From: an uncultured Bacilli bacterium
Lineage (GTDB): Bacteria > Bacillota_I > Bacilli_A > RF39 > UBA660
Reading direction: 5' to 3'
Assembly: GCA_949451605.1 (NCBI GenBank)
Contig: CASTSB010000001.1
Span: 62,001-126,000 of the forward strand
Length of the DNA: 64,000 bases
In this document: one piece after another, positions 8,878 to 18,153 of the stretch
Layout of the letters: every line of letters begins with the position of its first letter
Numbering within the stretch: the stretch's first letter is position 1
Translations under genes and position numbers: made by a program
The notes under the pieces: generated by a model
Database searches by the model: none
Seen by the model: the letters and a program-made list of their open reading frames with translations, nothing else
Told to the model about the DNA's origin: nothing

Positions 8878-10536
8878 ATGAGTGAAAATGAAAGAATTGA
8901 ATTAGCTGAAATATTATTTCCTAATATAAAAAATAATTGTGATTATTATGAGAAAATGTATCCAGAAAGAGATTTAAAAGAAGGAGCTATGGTTACTAGA
9001 TATGGTCCAAGTCCTACTGGTAGTGTTCATTTAGGTAATTTGTATTCTGCTTTTTGTGATATGGTTTATGCAAGACAAAGTAAAGGAATTTTCTTTTTAA
9101 GAATTGAAGATACTGATCAAAAAAGAGAAGTTGAAGGCGGAATCGATAATATAGTTTCAGTTTTGAAAGGATTTAATATAGCACCAACTGAGGGATATTC
9201 TATTGGTGGTAGTTATGGTACTTATAGACAAAGTGAGCGAGCAGAGATTTATCAAACATATGTAAAAGAACTTATTAGAAAAGGTTATGCTTATCCTTGC
9301 TTTATGAAGGAAGAAGAGATTGCTTCAATTCGTGAAGAGCAAGAAATTAATAAGGTTAGAACTGGAATATATGGAATATATGCAGCTGATAGGGATTTAT
9401 CATTAGATGAGGTAAAAGATAAATTATCTAAGGGAGAAGAGTATGTTATAAGACTTAAAAGTCCAGGAGACTATAATAAGTCTGTAGAAATAATCGATTT
9501 GATTAAAGGTAAAATTAAATTTCCTGAAAATGATGAGGATTTCGTTTTATTAAAGAAAAATGGTATTCCAACATATCACTTTGCTCATGCAATTGATGAT
9601 CATTTAATGCATACTACTCATGTTATTAGAGGAGATGAGTGGGTGTCTAGTGTACCAAAACATGTTCAATTATTTGAAGTGTTAGGATTTGAGAGACCTG
9701 AATATGCTCATATTGCGCCTATTACTATAAAAGATAGTGAAACAGGAGCTATTAGAAAGCTTTCTAAGAGAAAAGATCCTTGGGCTGGTGCTAAATATTA
9801 TGAAGAATCAGGTATTCCATTTGATGCTCTTCATTTATATTTGGCAACTATTACTAATACTAATTTTGAAGAGTGGTATTTAAATAATAGTGATAAATCA
9901 ATTGAAGATTTTACTTTTAGCTTTGACAAAATGGCAGTAGGTGGTACTTCTTTTGATGAGGCTAAATTAAATAATATTTGTAAAACTTATTTTTCTCGTA
10001 AAAGTGGAGAAGAAGTTTATAATGAAACGCTTGATTACGCTAAAAAGTTTGATGAAGAATATGCTTTATTACTTTCTAATAATAAAGAAGATATGATTAG
10101 ATTTTTAAATATTGAAAAAGATGGAGATAGACCCAGAAAAGATATTGCAAAATATAGTGATGTTCGTGAAGAGTTTAGCTATGCAATAGATGAGTTATTT
10201 GTAAAAGAAAATTATTCTAAGTTAGAAAGTGATAAGAAATATGATTTAGATTTAGTTAAAGAATATATTAATGAGCTTGATTTATCTCTTAATAATGAAG
10301 ACTGGTTTAATGGTATTAAAGAATTTGCAAGTTTACATGGATATGCAGCAAGCCCAAAAGATTATAAGAAAAATCCTGAACAATATAAAGGGCATGTTGG
10401 AGATATATGTGAGGCTTTACGTGTTGTTATTACTGGTAGATGTAAATCACCTGATTTGCTTTCTATAATGAAAATTTTAGGAAAAGATAAAATTAACGAA
10501 AGAATTAAATTATATGAAGGATATATAGGAAAATAA
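8878..10536 (+). CDS. gltX: Glutamyl-tRNA synthetase
   Basis: This class I synthetase charges tRNA-Glu. The 552-residue protein carries RYGPSPTGSVHLGN (the HIGH region is HLGN) near residues 41-54. The KMSKS equivalent, RKLSKRKDP, lies near residue 300. Unlike the compact bacterial enzyme it has about 40 extra residues before the ATP-binding motif (ERIELAEILFPNIKNN), an extension seen in some Bacillota homologues. The ATG at 8878 follows GAAGAGGTG. No tRNA or cysS/serine-acetyltransferase neighbour is present; the gene is monocistronic with a terminator overlapping its 3' end. Whether it also charges tRNA-Gln, with amidation by GatCAB, cannot be seen here. Confidence 0.93.
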   Translation: MSENERIELAEILFPNIKNNCDYYEKMYPERDLKEGAMVTRYGPSPTGSVHLGNLYSAFCDMVYARQSKGIFFLRIEDTDQKREVEGGIDNIVSVLKGFNIAPTEGYSIGGSYGTYRQSERAEIYQTYVKELIRKGYAYPCFMKEEEIASIREEQEINKVRTGIYGIYAADRDLSLDEVKDKLSKGEEYVIRLKSPGDYNKSVEIIDLIKGKIKFPENDEDFVLLKKNGIPTYHFAHAIDDHLMHTTHVIRGDEWVSSVPKHVQLFEVLGFERPEYAHIAPITIKDSETGAIRKLSKRKDPWAGAKYYEESGIPFDALHLYLATITNTNFEEWYLNNSDKSIEDFTFSFDKMAVGGTSFDEAKLNNICKTYFSRKSGEEVYNETLDYAKKFDEEYALLLSNNKEDMIRFLNIEKDGDRPRKDIAKYSDVREEFSYAIDELFVKENYSKLESDKKYDLDLVKEYINELDLSLNNEDWFNGIKEFASLHGYAASPKDYKKNPEQYKGHVGDICEALRVVITGRCKSPDLLSIMKILGKDKINERIKLYEGYIGK

Positions 10537-10550
10537 TATATCCTTTTTAT
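10517..10550 (+). terminator. Intrinsic terminator of gltX
   Basis: AAGGATATA (10517-10525) pairs with TATATCCTT (10537-10545), followed by a T-run. The stop codon is in the loop region. Confidence 0.8.
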
Positions 10551-10591
10551 TATTTTTTTTTAAATTATATTACATTTCTTGTTTGATTAGG

Positions 10592-10620
10592 TGGACAAAA
10601 TGAATATTTTGTAGTATAAT
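10592..10620 (+). promoter_or_regulatory. Promoter of the capsule/exopolysaccharide locus
   Basis: TGGACA (10592-10597), a 17-nt spacer and TATAAT (10615-10620) form the best sigma-A-type promoter in the window. It lies directly before the ribosome binding site of the first polysaccharide gene. Confidence 0.8.
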
Positions 10621-10649
10621 TAATACTGATTTGATTTGGGGTGGAGTGT

Positions 10650-11318
10650 ATGGAAGAAATTAATTTAAATGAATTATTTCAATATTTTAAATCTAAAGTA
10701 GTGTGGATTTTACTATCGGTTATTGTAGTTATAGTTGTTGGAAATGTATATACAGTAATTAAAAGAGTTCCTTTATATAGTAGTACAGCTACTATTTTAC
10801 TTGTTACAGAAAATCAAACTGCTGTATCTCAAGGTGATGTTGTATTAAATGAAAGTTTAATAGATACTTATTCTGAGCTTATTAAGAGCCGTAGGGTTTT
10901 AGATAAAGTTAGTAAGGAACTAGAACTTGATTATTCTTTTTCTGATTTATGCAAAATGATTACAATTAGTAAAAAAGAGGGAACACAGATAATTAATTTG
11001 AATGTATCAAATGAAGACGCTAAATTAGCTAAAGAAATTACTAATGCAACTGCAGAGATTTTTGCAGGTGAAGTAAGAAAAATATATAAATTAGATAACG
11101 TTGAGATTATTGATGAGGCTGTTCAATCTAGCAGACCTTATAATTTAACTTTTGTTAAAGATAATGTAATTTATTTATTAGCTGGTATGGTACTTAGTTG
11201 TTCTGTAATCTTTATTTTATATTATTTTGATACAACTATTAAATCAGCTGATACAATTGAGGATAAATTAGGACTTGCTGTTATTGGTATAGTTCCTGAA
11301 GAAAGGATGAATGACTAA
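10650..11318 (+). CDS. Wzz/YveK-type polysaccharide chain-length modulator, BY-kinase adaptor
   Basis: The 222-residue protein has the layout of the membrane activator of bacterial tyrosine kinases. A short cytoplasmic N-terminus is followed by a membrane segment near residues 18-40, an extracytoplasmic region of about 130 residues, and a second membrane segment (IYLLAGMVLSCSVIFIL). A cytoplasmic tail then binds the kinase. In Gram-positive systems it is a separate polypeptide from the kinase, as here. It regulates chain length and export. The ATG at 10650 is chosen over the GTG at 10641 because the latter is part of the ribosome binding site GGGGTGGAG. It overlaps the kinase gene by one base. 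Confidence 0.88.
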   Translation: MEEINLNELFQYFKSKVVWILLSVIVVIVVGNVYTVIKRVPLYSSTATILLVTENQTAVSQGDVVLNESLIDTYSELIKSRRVLDKVSKELELDYSFSDLCKMITISKKEGTQIINLNVSNEDAKLAKEITNATAEIFAGEVRKIYKLDNVEIIDEAVQSSRPYNLTFVKDNVIYLLAGMVLSCSVIFILYYFDTTIKSADTIEDKLGLAVIGIVPEERMND

Positions 11319-12034
11319 TGAAGAGTGAGTTAAAGTTAAATAGAAATCCAAAATCTCGTTTTAGTGAGTCTATTAAGACTGTAAGAACTAATTTAGCTTT
11401 TTCTACAATGAATGAGAATTTAAAAGTTTTATTAGTTACTTCTCCTGAGATGGGTGATGGAAAAAGTTTTATAGCAGCAAATCTTGCTGTTGCTTATGCA
11501 CAAGAGGGTAAAAAGGTATTAGTAATCGATGCAGATTTAAGACGTGGAAGACAACATCAAATTTTTGATATTGCTAATTCTTCTATTGGTGGATATTCAA
11601 ACTTAATATTAAAGTTTAAACCTTCTACAAGACTTTCTAGATATATTTATCCTACTGCTACTAGAAATGTTTTCTTACTTCCTACTGGACCAACACCTCC
11701 AAATCCAACAGAATTACTTGGAAGTGAAAATAATAGAGCTTTACTTGAAGGATTGAAGGAAGTTTATGATATCATTATAGTCGATTGTCCTCCGGCTTTA
11801 GGTCTTAGTGATGCTATAATTATGACTAAGTATAGTGATGCAAATGTTGTTGTTATTTCTAATAATAAAACTAAGATTGAAAGCTTGGATAGAGTTAAGA
11901 AAACATTTGAACAATCTAATGCTAAAATAACAGGAGTTATATTTAATAAAGCTAAAGTCAATACTGGTGGATACTATGGCTATTATGGATATTATGCTAA
12001 TAATGGCTATTATGGGGAAGTTGATGGCGAATAA
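11318..12034 (+). CDS. Capsule BY-family tyrosine kinase (CpsD/EpsB/YwqD type)
   Basis: This autophosphorylating tyrosine kinase controls capsule assembly. The 238-residue protein shows Walker A PEMGDGKS (residues 43-50), Walker A' VLVIDADLRRG and Walker B IIVDCPP, and ends in a tyrosine cluster with eight Tyr in about 15 residues (YYGYYGYYANNGYY). That C-terminal cluster is the autophosphorylation site in this family. It is sandwiched between its membrane activator and the cognate phosphatase with one-base overlaps, so the three are translationally coupled. Confidence 0.95.
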   Translation: MKSELKLNRNPKSRFSESIKTVRTNLAFSTMNENLKVLLVTSPEMGDGKSFIAANLAVAYAQEGKKVLVIDADLRRGRQHQIFDIANSSIGGYSNLILKFKPSTRLSRYIYPTATRNVFLLPTGPTPPNPTELLGSENNRALLEGLKEVYDIIIVDCPPALGLSDAIIMTKYSDANVVVISNNKTKIESLDRVKKTFEQSNAKITGVIFNKAKVNTGGYYGYYGYYANNGYYGEVDGE

Positions 12035-12750
12035 TGAAAGATTTACATTGCCATTTGCTTCCTGGAATTGACGATGGTTCAAAGTCAATTGAGGAATCAA
12101 TTAAAATATTAAAAACAGCAGAGAAAGAGGGAGTAACAGATATTATGCTTACTCCTCATTACATTGAAAATACGAAATATGATTGTGATAACTTAAAAAA
12201 GAAAGAATTATTTAATAGACTTGTACTTGAAACAAAAAGAGAACATATAAATATAAATTTATATTTAGGAAATGAAGTTTTTATTACTGAAAACTTTATT
12301 GATCTTTTAATGGAAAGAAAAATAATAACACTTAATAATACAAGATATTTATTATTTGAGTTTCCACTTAGTCAAATTCCTTATAATGCAAAAAATATAT
12401 TATATGATTTAGTAACTATAGGTTGTATTCCAGTACTTGCTCATCCTGAGCGATATGAAGAATTTCAAAAAAATCCAACTCTTGCAGAAGAGTTTGTAAG
12501 GATGGGAGTTTTGCTTCAAGGTAATTATAAAAGCCTTTTTGGAAAATATGGAAAAGATGCCAAAAAAGTGTTGAAAAGTTATTTAAAAGATGGTTTAATA
12601 ACATTTCTTGCTAGTGATACACATCATACTGATGATTATATGATTTCTAAAGCCAAAAGAAAAACTTTAGAGATAGTTAGAGATAAGAAAATTGTTGAGG
12701 ACTTATTTGAAAACAATTTTGATAAATTAATAAGAGATCAAGATATTTAA
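12034..12750 (+). CDS. PHP-family tyrosine-protein phosphatase (CpsB/YwqE type)
   Basis: This manganese-dependent phosphatase reverses phosphorylation of the preceding kinase. The 238-residue protein starts DLHCHLLPGIDDGS (residues 3-16), the PHP metal-binding motif. Further histidines lie in LTPHYIE, LAHPERY and ASDTHH, which complete the trinuclear metal site. Length and gene order (modulator, kinase, phosphatase) match Gram-positive capsule loci. Its start overlaps the kinase stop (TAATG). Confidence 0.93.
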   Translation: MKDLHCHLLPGIDDGSKSIEESIKILKTAEKEGVTDIMLTPHYIENTKYDCDNLKKKELFNRLVLETKREHININLYLGNEVFITENFIDLLMERKIITLNNTRYLLFEFPLSQIPYNAKNILYDLVTIGCIPVLAHPERYEEFQKNPTLAEEFVRMGVLLQGNYKSLFGKYGKDAKKVLKSYLKDGLITFLASDTHHTDDYMISKAKRKTLEIVRDKKIVEDLFENNFDKLIRDQDI

Positions 12751-12776
12751 AATAATTATAGATAGGGGGGAGAAAA

Positions 12777-13451
12777 ATGAATGATACTATTACGACTAAT
12801 AAAGCAATAGTAGAAAAAAAGTCAATTAATGAATTTTTGTATTTGTTTTTTAAAAGATTATTTGATATTTTTGTTTCAGTTATTGGCTTAATTTTTCTAA
12901 TACCTTCTGCTATAATTATTAAAATTGCCTATATGCTTACGGGGGACTTTAATTCAATTATTTATACTCAAGATCGTATTGGAAAGAATGGCAAAATATT
13001 TAAACTTTATAAGTTTAGATCAATGATTCCTAATGCTGATGAAGTTTTATTTAGAACATTAGAATTAGATAAAATTCTTGCGGAAGAATATAACACTAAC
13101 AAAAAGATGAAAAAAGATCCAAGAGTTACACCAGTTGGAAGGATTATTAGAAAACTTTCAATTGATGAATTACCACAACTTATCAATGTTTTGATAGGTA
13201 ACATGTCTTTAATAGGTAATAGACCATATTTACCTAGAGAAAAGTATGATATGGGTGAATTTTATGATGATATTGTAAAGACTAAACCAGGTGTTACAGG
13301 ATACTGGCAAGTATCTGGCAGAAGTGATGTAACATTTAAAAAAAGATTAGAATTAGAAAAGTATTATTCACTAAATTATAGCACTTTATTAGACATAAAG
13401 ATTTTCTTTAAAACATTCATAGCAATTGTAAGAGGGCATGGAGCAGAATAA
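12777..13451 (+). CDS. Undecaprenyl-phosphate sugar phosphotransferase (initiating transferase, EpsL-like)
   Basis: This enzyme attaches the first sugar-1-phosphate of the repeat unit to undecaprenyl phosphate at the membrane. It is the short, single-membrane-helix form of 224 residues: a hydrophobic segment near residues 25-50, then the catalytic domain with KFRSM, DELPQLINVLIGNMSLIG and RPYLPREKY, ending with TGYWQVSGR. These are the conserved bacterial sugar-transferase (PF02397) motifs. The ribosome binding site contains six consecutive Gs (12765-12770). A terminator-like hairpin follows the gene, so it may be expressed at a different level from the downstream genes. Confidence 0.92.
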   Translation: MNDTITTNKAIVEKKSINEFLYLFFKRLFDIFVSVIGLIFLIPSAIIIKIAYMLTGDFNSIIYTQDRIGKNGKIFKLYKFRSMIPNADEVLFRTLELDKILAEEYNTNKKMKKDPRVTPVGRIIRKLSIDELPQLINVLIGNMSLIGNRPYLPREKYDMGEFYDDIVKTKPGVTGYWQVSGRSDVTFKKRLELEKYYSLNYSTLLDIKIFFKTFIAIVRGHGAE

Positions 13452-13493
13452 TTTATATAATAAGTTGTACGAAAACATTTATTAATACTACAG

Positions 13494-13522
13494 AAAGATA
13501 CATGTACAATGTATCTTTTTTT
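13494..13522 (+). terminator. Terminator-like hairpin inside the polysaccharide locus
   Basis: AAAGATACAT (13494-13503) pairs perfectly with ATGTATCTTT (13509-13518) over a 5-nt loop, followed by more T residues and then directly by the AAGGAGAG ribosome binding site of the next gene. This is a strong intrinsic terminator in shape. Because it lies between co-directional genes it may act as a partial terminator or attenuator. Confidence 0.75.
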
Positions 13523-13539
13523 AAGGAGAGAGAATAAAT

Positions 13540-14664
13540 ATGGAAAAGGAACCAATCAGAATAGCTCATATTATTGGTAAATGGGTTGGTGGTGGAGTTG
13601 AGGCCGTTGTCATGAATTATTATCGACATATTGATAGAAATAAATTTCAATTTGATTTTATATGTGACAATGACTCTTCAAATATTCCTTATGATGAAAT
13701 TGAAGCTTTGGGTGGTAGAGTAATTCTAATACCACCTTATCAAAAGGTATATGCATATCAAAAAGAATTAGTTAAAATATTTGAAAAGAATAAATATAAG
13801 ATAGTACATTCTCATATTAATACTTTATCAGTTTTTCCACTTAGGGCTGCCAAAAAAGCTGGTGTTCCTGTAAGAATTGCTCATAGTCATTCAACAACTA
13901 ATAAAAAGGAATGGAAGAAGAATCTCTTAAAACAAGCCTTAAAGCCTTTTTCTAAGGTATATGCAACAAATTATATGTGTTGTTCTGAGCTTGCTGGAAG
14001 ATGGTTATTTGGAGATAAAACATATGATAATGGTGAAGTTTTCTTACTAAATAATGCAATAGATGTAGATAAGTTTATATATAATGAAAATATTAGAAAT
14101 GAAGTTAGAAAAGAATTGAGTATTGATGATGATACTTTGGTAATTGGTCATATTGGTAGATTTGTTGCTCAAAAAAATCATGCTTTTTTGATAGATATTT
14201 TTAATGAAATTCATGCAAAGAATGAAAACTCAGTCTTACTTCTTGCAGGACAAGGTCCTTTAGTACCAGAAATACAAAATAAAATAGTAGATTTAAATTT
14301 AGTGGATAACGTTAAATTTTTAGGACAAAGAAATGACGTTAACAAACTTTATCAAGCTTTTGATATTTTTCTTTTCCCTTCATTATACGAAGGAGTAGGC
14401 ATGACTCTTATTGAGGCTCAAGCTAGTTATCTTTCTTGTGTTGCTTCTAGTGAAGTTCCAAGTATTGCGAAAATAAATGAAAATTTTGAATTTATTAATT
14501 TAGATGAAAATGCAAAAATATGGGCTGAAAAAGTTTTAATGCTTTCTTTGAAACAAAAAAGAAAAGATGCTTCATTAGCTTTAAAAAATAATGGTTTTTC
14601 TATAAAAGATGAAGCAAAAAAATTAGAAAAGAAATATGAGGGATATTATTATGAAAAGAGATAA
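13540..14664 (+). CDS. GT4-family glycosyltransferase (EpsF-like)
   Basis: This 374-residue GT-B enzyme has the opening IAHIIGKWVGGGVEAVVMNYY and the typical nucleotide-sugar site FPSLYEGVGMTLIEAQA near residue 284 (EGxGxxxxEA). It resembles EpsF-type transferases of Bacillus exopolysaccharide operons. It probably adds a sugar to the lipid-linked repeat on the cytoplasmic face. The donor sugar is not predictable. Its last 14 bases overlap the next gene's start. Confidence 0.88.
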   Translation: MEKEPIRIAHIIGKWVGGGVEAVVMNYYRHIDRNKFQFDFICDNDSSNIPYDEIEALGGRVILIPPYQKVYAYQKELVKIFEKNKYKIVHSHINTLSVFPLRAAKKAGVPVRIAHSHSTTNKKEWKKNLLKQALKPFSKVYATNYMCCSELAGRWLFGDKTYDNGEVFLLNNAIDVDKFIYNENIRNEVRKELSIDDDTLVIGHIGRFVAQKNHAFLIDIFNEIHAKNENSVLLLAGQGPLVPEIQNKIVDLNLVDNVKFLGQRNDVNKLYQAFDIFLFPSLYEGVGMTLIEAQASYLSCVASSEVPSIAKINENFEFINLDENAKIWAEKVLMLSLKQKRKDASLALKNNGFSIKDEAKKLEKKYEGYYYEKR

Positions 14665-15670
14665 TAGTATTGATATTGCTAAAGGTTTTGGTATATTATT
14701 AGTAGTCTTTGCTCATATATGTACAAATCCTTATATTAATAGGCTTATTTATAATTTCCATATGCCTTTATTTTTCTTTATTTCTGGAATAACTATATAT
14801 TATTCTTTAAATAAAAACGAAAATTTCTTTGTCTTTGCTAAGAAAAAATTTAAGTCTATTATGATTCCATATTTTGTATTTTCTATTTTATCATTTTGGT
14901 ACTGGTTTATAATTGAAAGGACTATTAGAAATCAGTTAGATATTTCTGTTTTGGATAATTTTATAAATATATTTTTGATGAAAATAGATATGGATTTATA
15001 TACACCGAATGTGGTTTTGTGGTTTTTACCTTGTCTTTTTGTAGTTTGTATTCTATTTTACTTGATGATGAAAGTTAAAAAAGGTAGAAGCCTCTTATTC
15101 TTATTATGTTTTATATTAGGTTATGTTTTAAATATTAATAATTTAATTTTACCATTTACTTTAGAAACATCTTTGATGATGGTTACATTTGTCTATTTAG
15201 GTTATTTATTTAAATGCAAGGATTTTAAAGCGATTAATTCAATTTTTGTGAACATATTATTAATTATTTTATTTGTAGTTATTTTCTTTCTTGGAAACAA
15301 AGTTAATATATTGTGTCATGAATATGGAAATATATTAATGTTCATTATTGGATCTTTATCAGGAATAATATTAACTTTAAATCTATCTTTATTATTTACT
15401 AAAAGTAAGAAATTGATGGGTATTTTCAAATATATTGGAATGAATTCTTTGGTAATTATGTGTATTCATGAACCTTTGAAAAGAATTGTATTAAAAGTAA
15501 TGACTGTTATTTTAAAAGTTGATATGGATTTATTTAGATATAACATTTTTTATAGCCTTTTAGCTTTATTTATAATAATTTTAATTAGTTTACCTATAGT
15601 ATGGGTATTTGATAATTATTTTTATTATTTAATTGGGAAAAAGAAAAGGGAAGGAGATTTTAAGTTATGA
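14651..15670 (+). CDS. Membrane acyltransferase, acyltransferase_3 family
   Basis: The protein of about 339 residues has some ten hydrophobic helices. Its N-terminus, DNSIDIAKGFGILLVVFAHI, contains the catalytic-type histidine of acyltransferase_3 (OatA/WecH-like) enzymes, and FHMPLFFFISGI follows. It probably O-acetylates or succinylates polysaccharide sugars, using a cytoplasmic acyl donor. The start at 14651 follows GAGGGA; an in-frame ATG at 14636 is too close to any binding site. It overlaps the glycosyltransferase gene by 14 nt and the polymerase gene by 4 nt (ATGA). Confidence 0.85.
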   Translation: MKRDNSIDIAKGFGILLVVFAHICTNPYINRLIYNFHMPLFFFISGITIYYSLNKNENFFVFAKKKFKSIMIPYFVFSILSFWYWFIIERTIRNQLDISVLDNFINIFLMKIDMDLYTPNVVLWFLPCLFVVCILFYLMMKVKKGRSLLFLLCFILGYVLNINNLILPFTLETSLMMVTFVYLGYLFKCKDFKAINSIFVNILLIILFVVIFFLGNKVNILCHEYGNILMFIIGSLSGIILTLNLSLLFTKSKKLMGIFKYIGMNSLVIMCIHEPLKRIVLKVMTVILKVDMDLFRYNIFYSLLALFIIILISLPIVWVFDNYFYYLIGKKKREGDFKL

Positions 15671-16917
15671 GAAATAAAACAGCAAAAGTATTATTTAATT
15701 TATTAATTATAACGATATTTTTTAATGTTTGGTTTCCAAAAGCAGGTATTAAGTTAGCAGGTATTCCGTTAACTGTTGGAAATGTTTTTTTGGGGTTAAC
15801 TTTTGTATTATGGTTTTTATTAAAAATTAGAGATAGAAAAATAAAAATAACAAAGCTTGGTTTTATAATTATCTCTGGAACTTTTTATTTTATTTTAAAA
15901 TACATTTTAATAGTTAGTAAATTTTCTAATATTGCTGCTTATATGACTTATATAATTCCTTTGATAATTTATCCCTTAATGTTTTTCTTAACTGCCGATA
16001 TTATAGATTCAAAAGAAAAGGCTGATAAAGTTTTTAAAGTCATATATTATGGGTTTATGTTTTTATGCTTTTATTCATTACTTCAGTTCTTTTTTGGAAT
16101 TGAGAAAACTGCAATACCAGGATTAACTGTTAATTTAACAGACTATAGAACAATGGGATCTCAATGGTTTTTACAAAAATCTAATGGTGTTGATGTTTCT
16201 AGTGCTAAAATTGTAAGTACTTATCAAAATGGTAATTTGTTGGGAATAAATTTATTATTACTTTATCCAATTATATATTTAGCATTAAAGAAGAAGGATA
16301 AAGGTTTTGAAGTTATGTTTTCTTTGATTTTGTTTATAGGATGTACTTTTCTTACACTGTCAAGAACTGCATGGCTTGGAATAGTTCTATTTATATTCTT
16401 TGGAATTTTGTTTGAAAGAGATAGAACAAAAAAATCTTTTTTGGTCAGATTTTTATTAATTATCCTTTGTATTATTTGTATAATTTTTGTATTTAATTTT
16501 ATGCCTTCTGTTGCGAATCGTTTTTTAGATACTAGTCCTTCTGATTGGATAAGTATGAGTGGTAGAACTGAAGGCCTTATTAAGGTTATAGATAGTGTTT
16601 CTAAAAGCAATAGTTTCTTAGCTTGGATAATTGGTCCAACTGGCATTATTAATTTTAGCGGACTTGCATATGAAATGTTACCATTATCTTTGTTTGCTCA
16701 AACAGGGTTTATTGGAATGATTTTACTTTATTTTATATTTATTAAATTTATTTTATTTAAATCTAATAATTATATTTTTAAAGGTGTTAAACTTTCAATT
16801 ATTATTTGGCTAATAATTGGTATTATAGAGTGCGGCTATTGGTTACCTCCAACTGCCGTTAATATATTTATGATTCTTGCATTAGGATATAATTGCATGA
16901 TATTTGAAAAGGAGTAG
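15667..16917 (+). CDS. Polysaccharide polymerase / O-antigen ligase-like protein (Wzy type)
   Basis: This is a 416-residue integral membrane protein with about ten to twelve helices. The LSRTAWLG motif near residue 230 is typical of the Wzy_C/O-antigen ligase family, and a large extracytoplasmic loop with GRTEG follows. In a Wzx/Wzy-type locus it polymerises flipped repeat units outside the membrane. It is the only such candidate in the locus. Translation is coupled to the acyltransferase gene through ATGA at 15667. Confidence 0.82.
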   Translation: MRNKTAKVLFNLLIITIFFNVWFPKAGIKLAGIPLTVGNVFLGLTFVLWFLLKIRDRKIKITKLGFIIISGTFYFILKYILIVSKFSNIAAYMTYIIPLIIYPLMFFLTADIIDSKEKADKVFKVIYYGFMFLCFYSLLQFFFGIEKTAIPGLTVNLTDYRTMGSQWFLQKSNGVDVSSAKIVSTYQNGNLLGINLLLLYPIIYLALKKKDKGFEVMFSLILFIGCTFLTLSRTAWLGIVLFIFFGILFERDRTKKSFLVRFLLIILCIICIIFVFNFMPSVANRFLDTSPSDWISMSGRTEGLIKVIDSVSKSNSFLAWIIGPTGIINFSGLAYEMLPLSLFAQTGFIGMILLYFIFIKFILFKSNNYIFKGVKLSIIIWLIIGIIECGYWLPPTAVNIFMILALGYNCMIFEKE

Positions 16918-16921
16918 TATT

Positions 16922-18142
16922 ATGAAATTAGCTGTTATAACTTCTGGATTTTTACCAGTTCCAGCAACTAAAGGTGGAGCTGTTGAAAATCTTTTGATGA
17001 ATATTGTAAAAGAAAATGAAAAATACAATTCAATTAATATGGAAATTTTTAGTGTTTATGACGAGAAGGCTTTATTAGAGGCAAATAATTATAAGTCTAC
17101 TAATTTTGTTTTTATAAAAATAAATCCTTTTGTAAAATTAATGGATAAAATGGTTTTCTTTACTTTTAAGAATATTTTGAAAAGGAAAAATTCTCATAGT
17201 TATAGATATATTTTTCAAAGATTGTTTTATCTTTATAAATGTTCTAAATTATTAAAGAAAAATAGTTATGATAAAGTTTTATTAGAAAATCATCCATCTC
17301 AATATTTAGCTTTAAAATGGCATAAAAATTATCTTAAATATAAAGATAATTACTATTATCATTGCCATAATGAATTTCCTAGTACTTACGGCTGTGAAGA
17401 GATAATTAGAGATACAAAAAATATTTTTTGCGTTAGTGAATTTAGAAAAAACACAATAGTTAAATATATGAATATTGATGAAAATAGATTTTCTGTTTTA
17501 AAAAATGTTGTTGATGGTAATGTTATTTCAAAAAAAGCAAATGAAGAAGAATTAGATGAAATAAGAAAAAAATATTCAATTGGAAAAGAAGATAAGGTTT
17601 TGATTTATAGTGGTCGTATTGTTCCAGGTAAGGGAGTAGGAGAACTTATAAAAGCCATTAAAAAAGTTAAAAGAGATGATTTTAAAGTTTTAATACTCGG
17701 GTCATCTTTAAATTCTTTAAGTGTAAAGAGTAAATTTGAAGAAGAAATTTTTTCTTTAGTTACGCCAGATATAAAATCTAAAATAGTTTTTACAGGTTTT
17801 ATAAAGTATGATGAATTATATAAGTATTATTCTTTAGCTGATATAGCAATTTTACCTTCTACTTGGGATGATTCTGCACCATTAACTGTAATTGAAGCTT
17901 TATGTTCTGGAATTCCATTAATAACGACTAATTCTGGAGGTATTCCTGAATATGCAATTGATGATTCAGCAATTATCTTAGATAAGGATAAAAATTTAGT
18001 TGAAGAATTAGTTTCTTCTATAGTAATGTTATTAGAGGATAATAAGAAGTTGGAAAGTCTTTCTAAAAATGCTAAGAAAGTTTCTTGCGAAATGTCTTTA
18101 GAAAAATTTTATAAAGGTTTTGTTCAAGAAGTAAATAAGTAA
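16922..18142 (+). CDS. GT4-family glycosyltransferase
   Basis: This GT-B glycosyltransferase has 406 residues. The N-terminus MKLAVITSGFLPVPATKGGAVE gives the acceptor-domain glycine loop. The C-terminal domain has IYSGRIVPGKGVGELIKA and PSTWDDSAPLTVIEALCSG with the E...E-type donor site. The ATG at 16922 is preceded by AAAAGGAG; a TTG at 16904 in the preceding gene overlaps this site and is rejected. It acts in repeat-unit assembly; the sugar is unknown. Confidence 0.88.
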   Translation: MKLAVITSGFLPVPATKGGAVENLLMNIVKENEKYNSINMEIFSVYDEKALLEANNYKSTNFVFIKINPFVKLMDKMVFFTFKNILKRKNSHSYRYIFQRLFYLYKCSKLLKKNSYDKVLLENHPSQYLALKWHKNYLKYKDNYYYHCHNEFPSTYGCEEIIRDTKNIFCVSEFRKNTIVKYMNIDENRFSVLKNVVDGNVISKKANEEELDEIRKKYSIGKEDKVLIYSGRIVPGKGVGELIKAIKKVKRDDFKVLILGSSLNSLSVKSKFEEEIFSLVTPDIKSKIVFTGFIKYDELYKYYSLADIAILPSTWDDSAPLTVIEALCSGIPLITTNSGGIPEYAIDDSAIILDKDKNLVEELVSSIVMLLEDNKKLESLSKNAKKVSCEMSLEKFYKGFVQEVNK

Positions 18143-18153
18143 GGAGTTTTAAA

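Noticed and set aside
15660-16650. Antisense open frames of 60-130 codons inside several genes
   Set aside because: They lie opposite well-supported genes, lack ribosome binding sites and show the biased composition expected of shadows.
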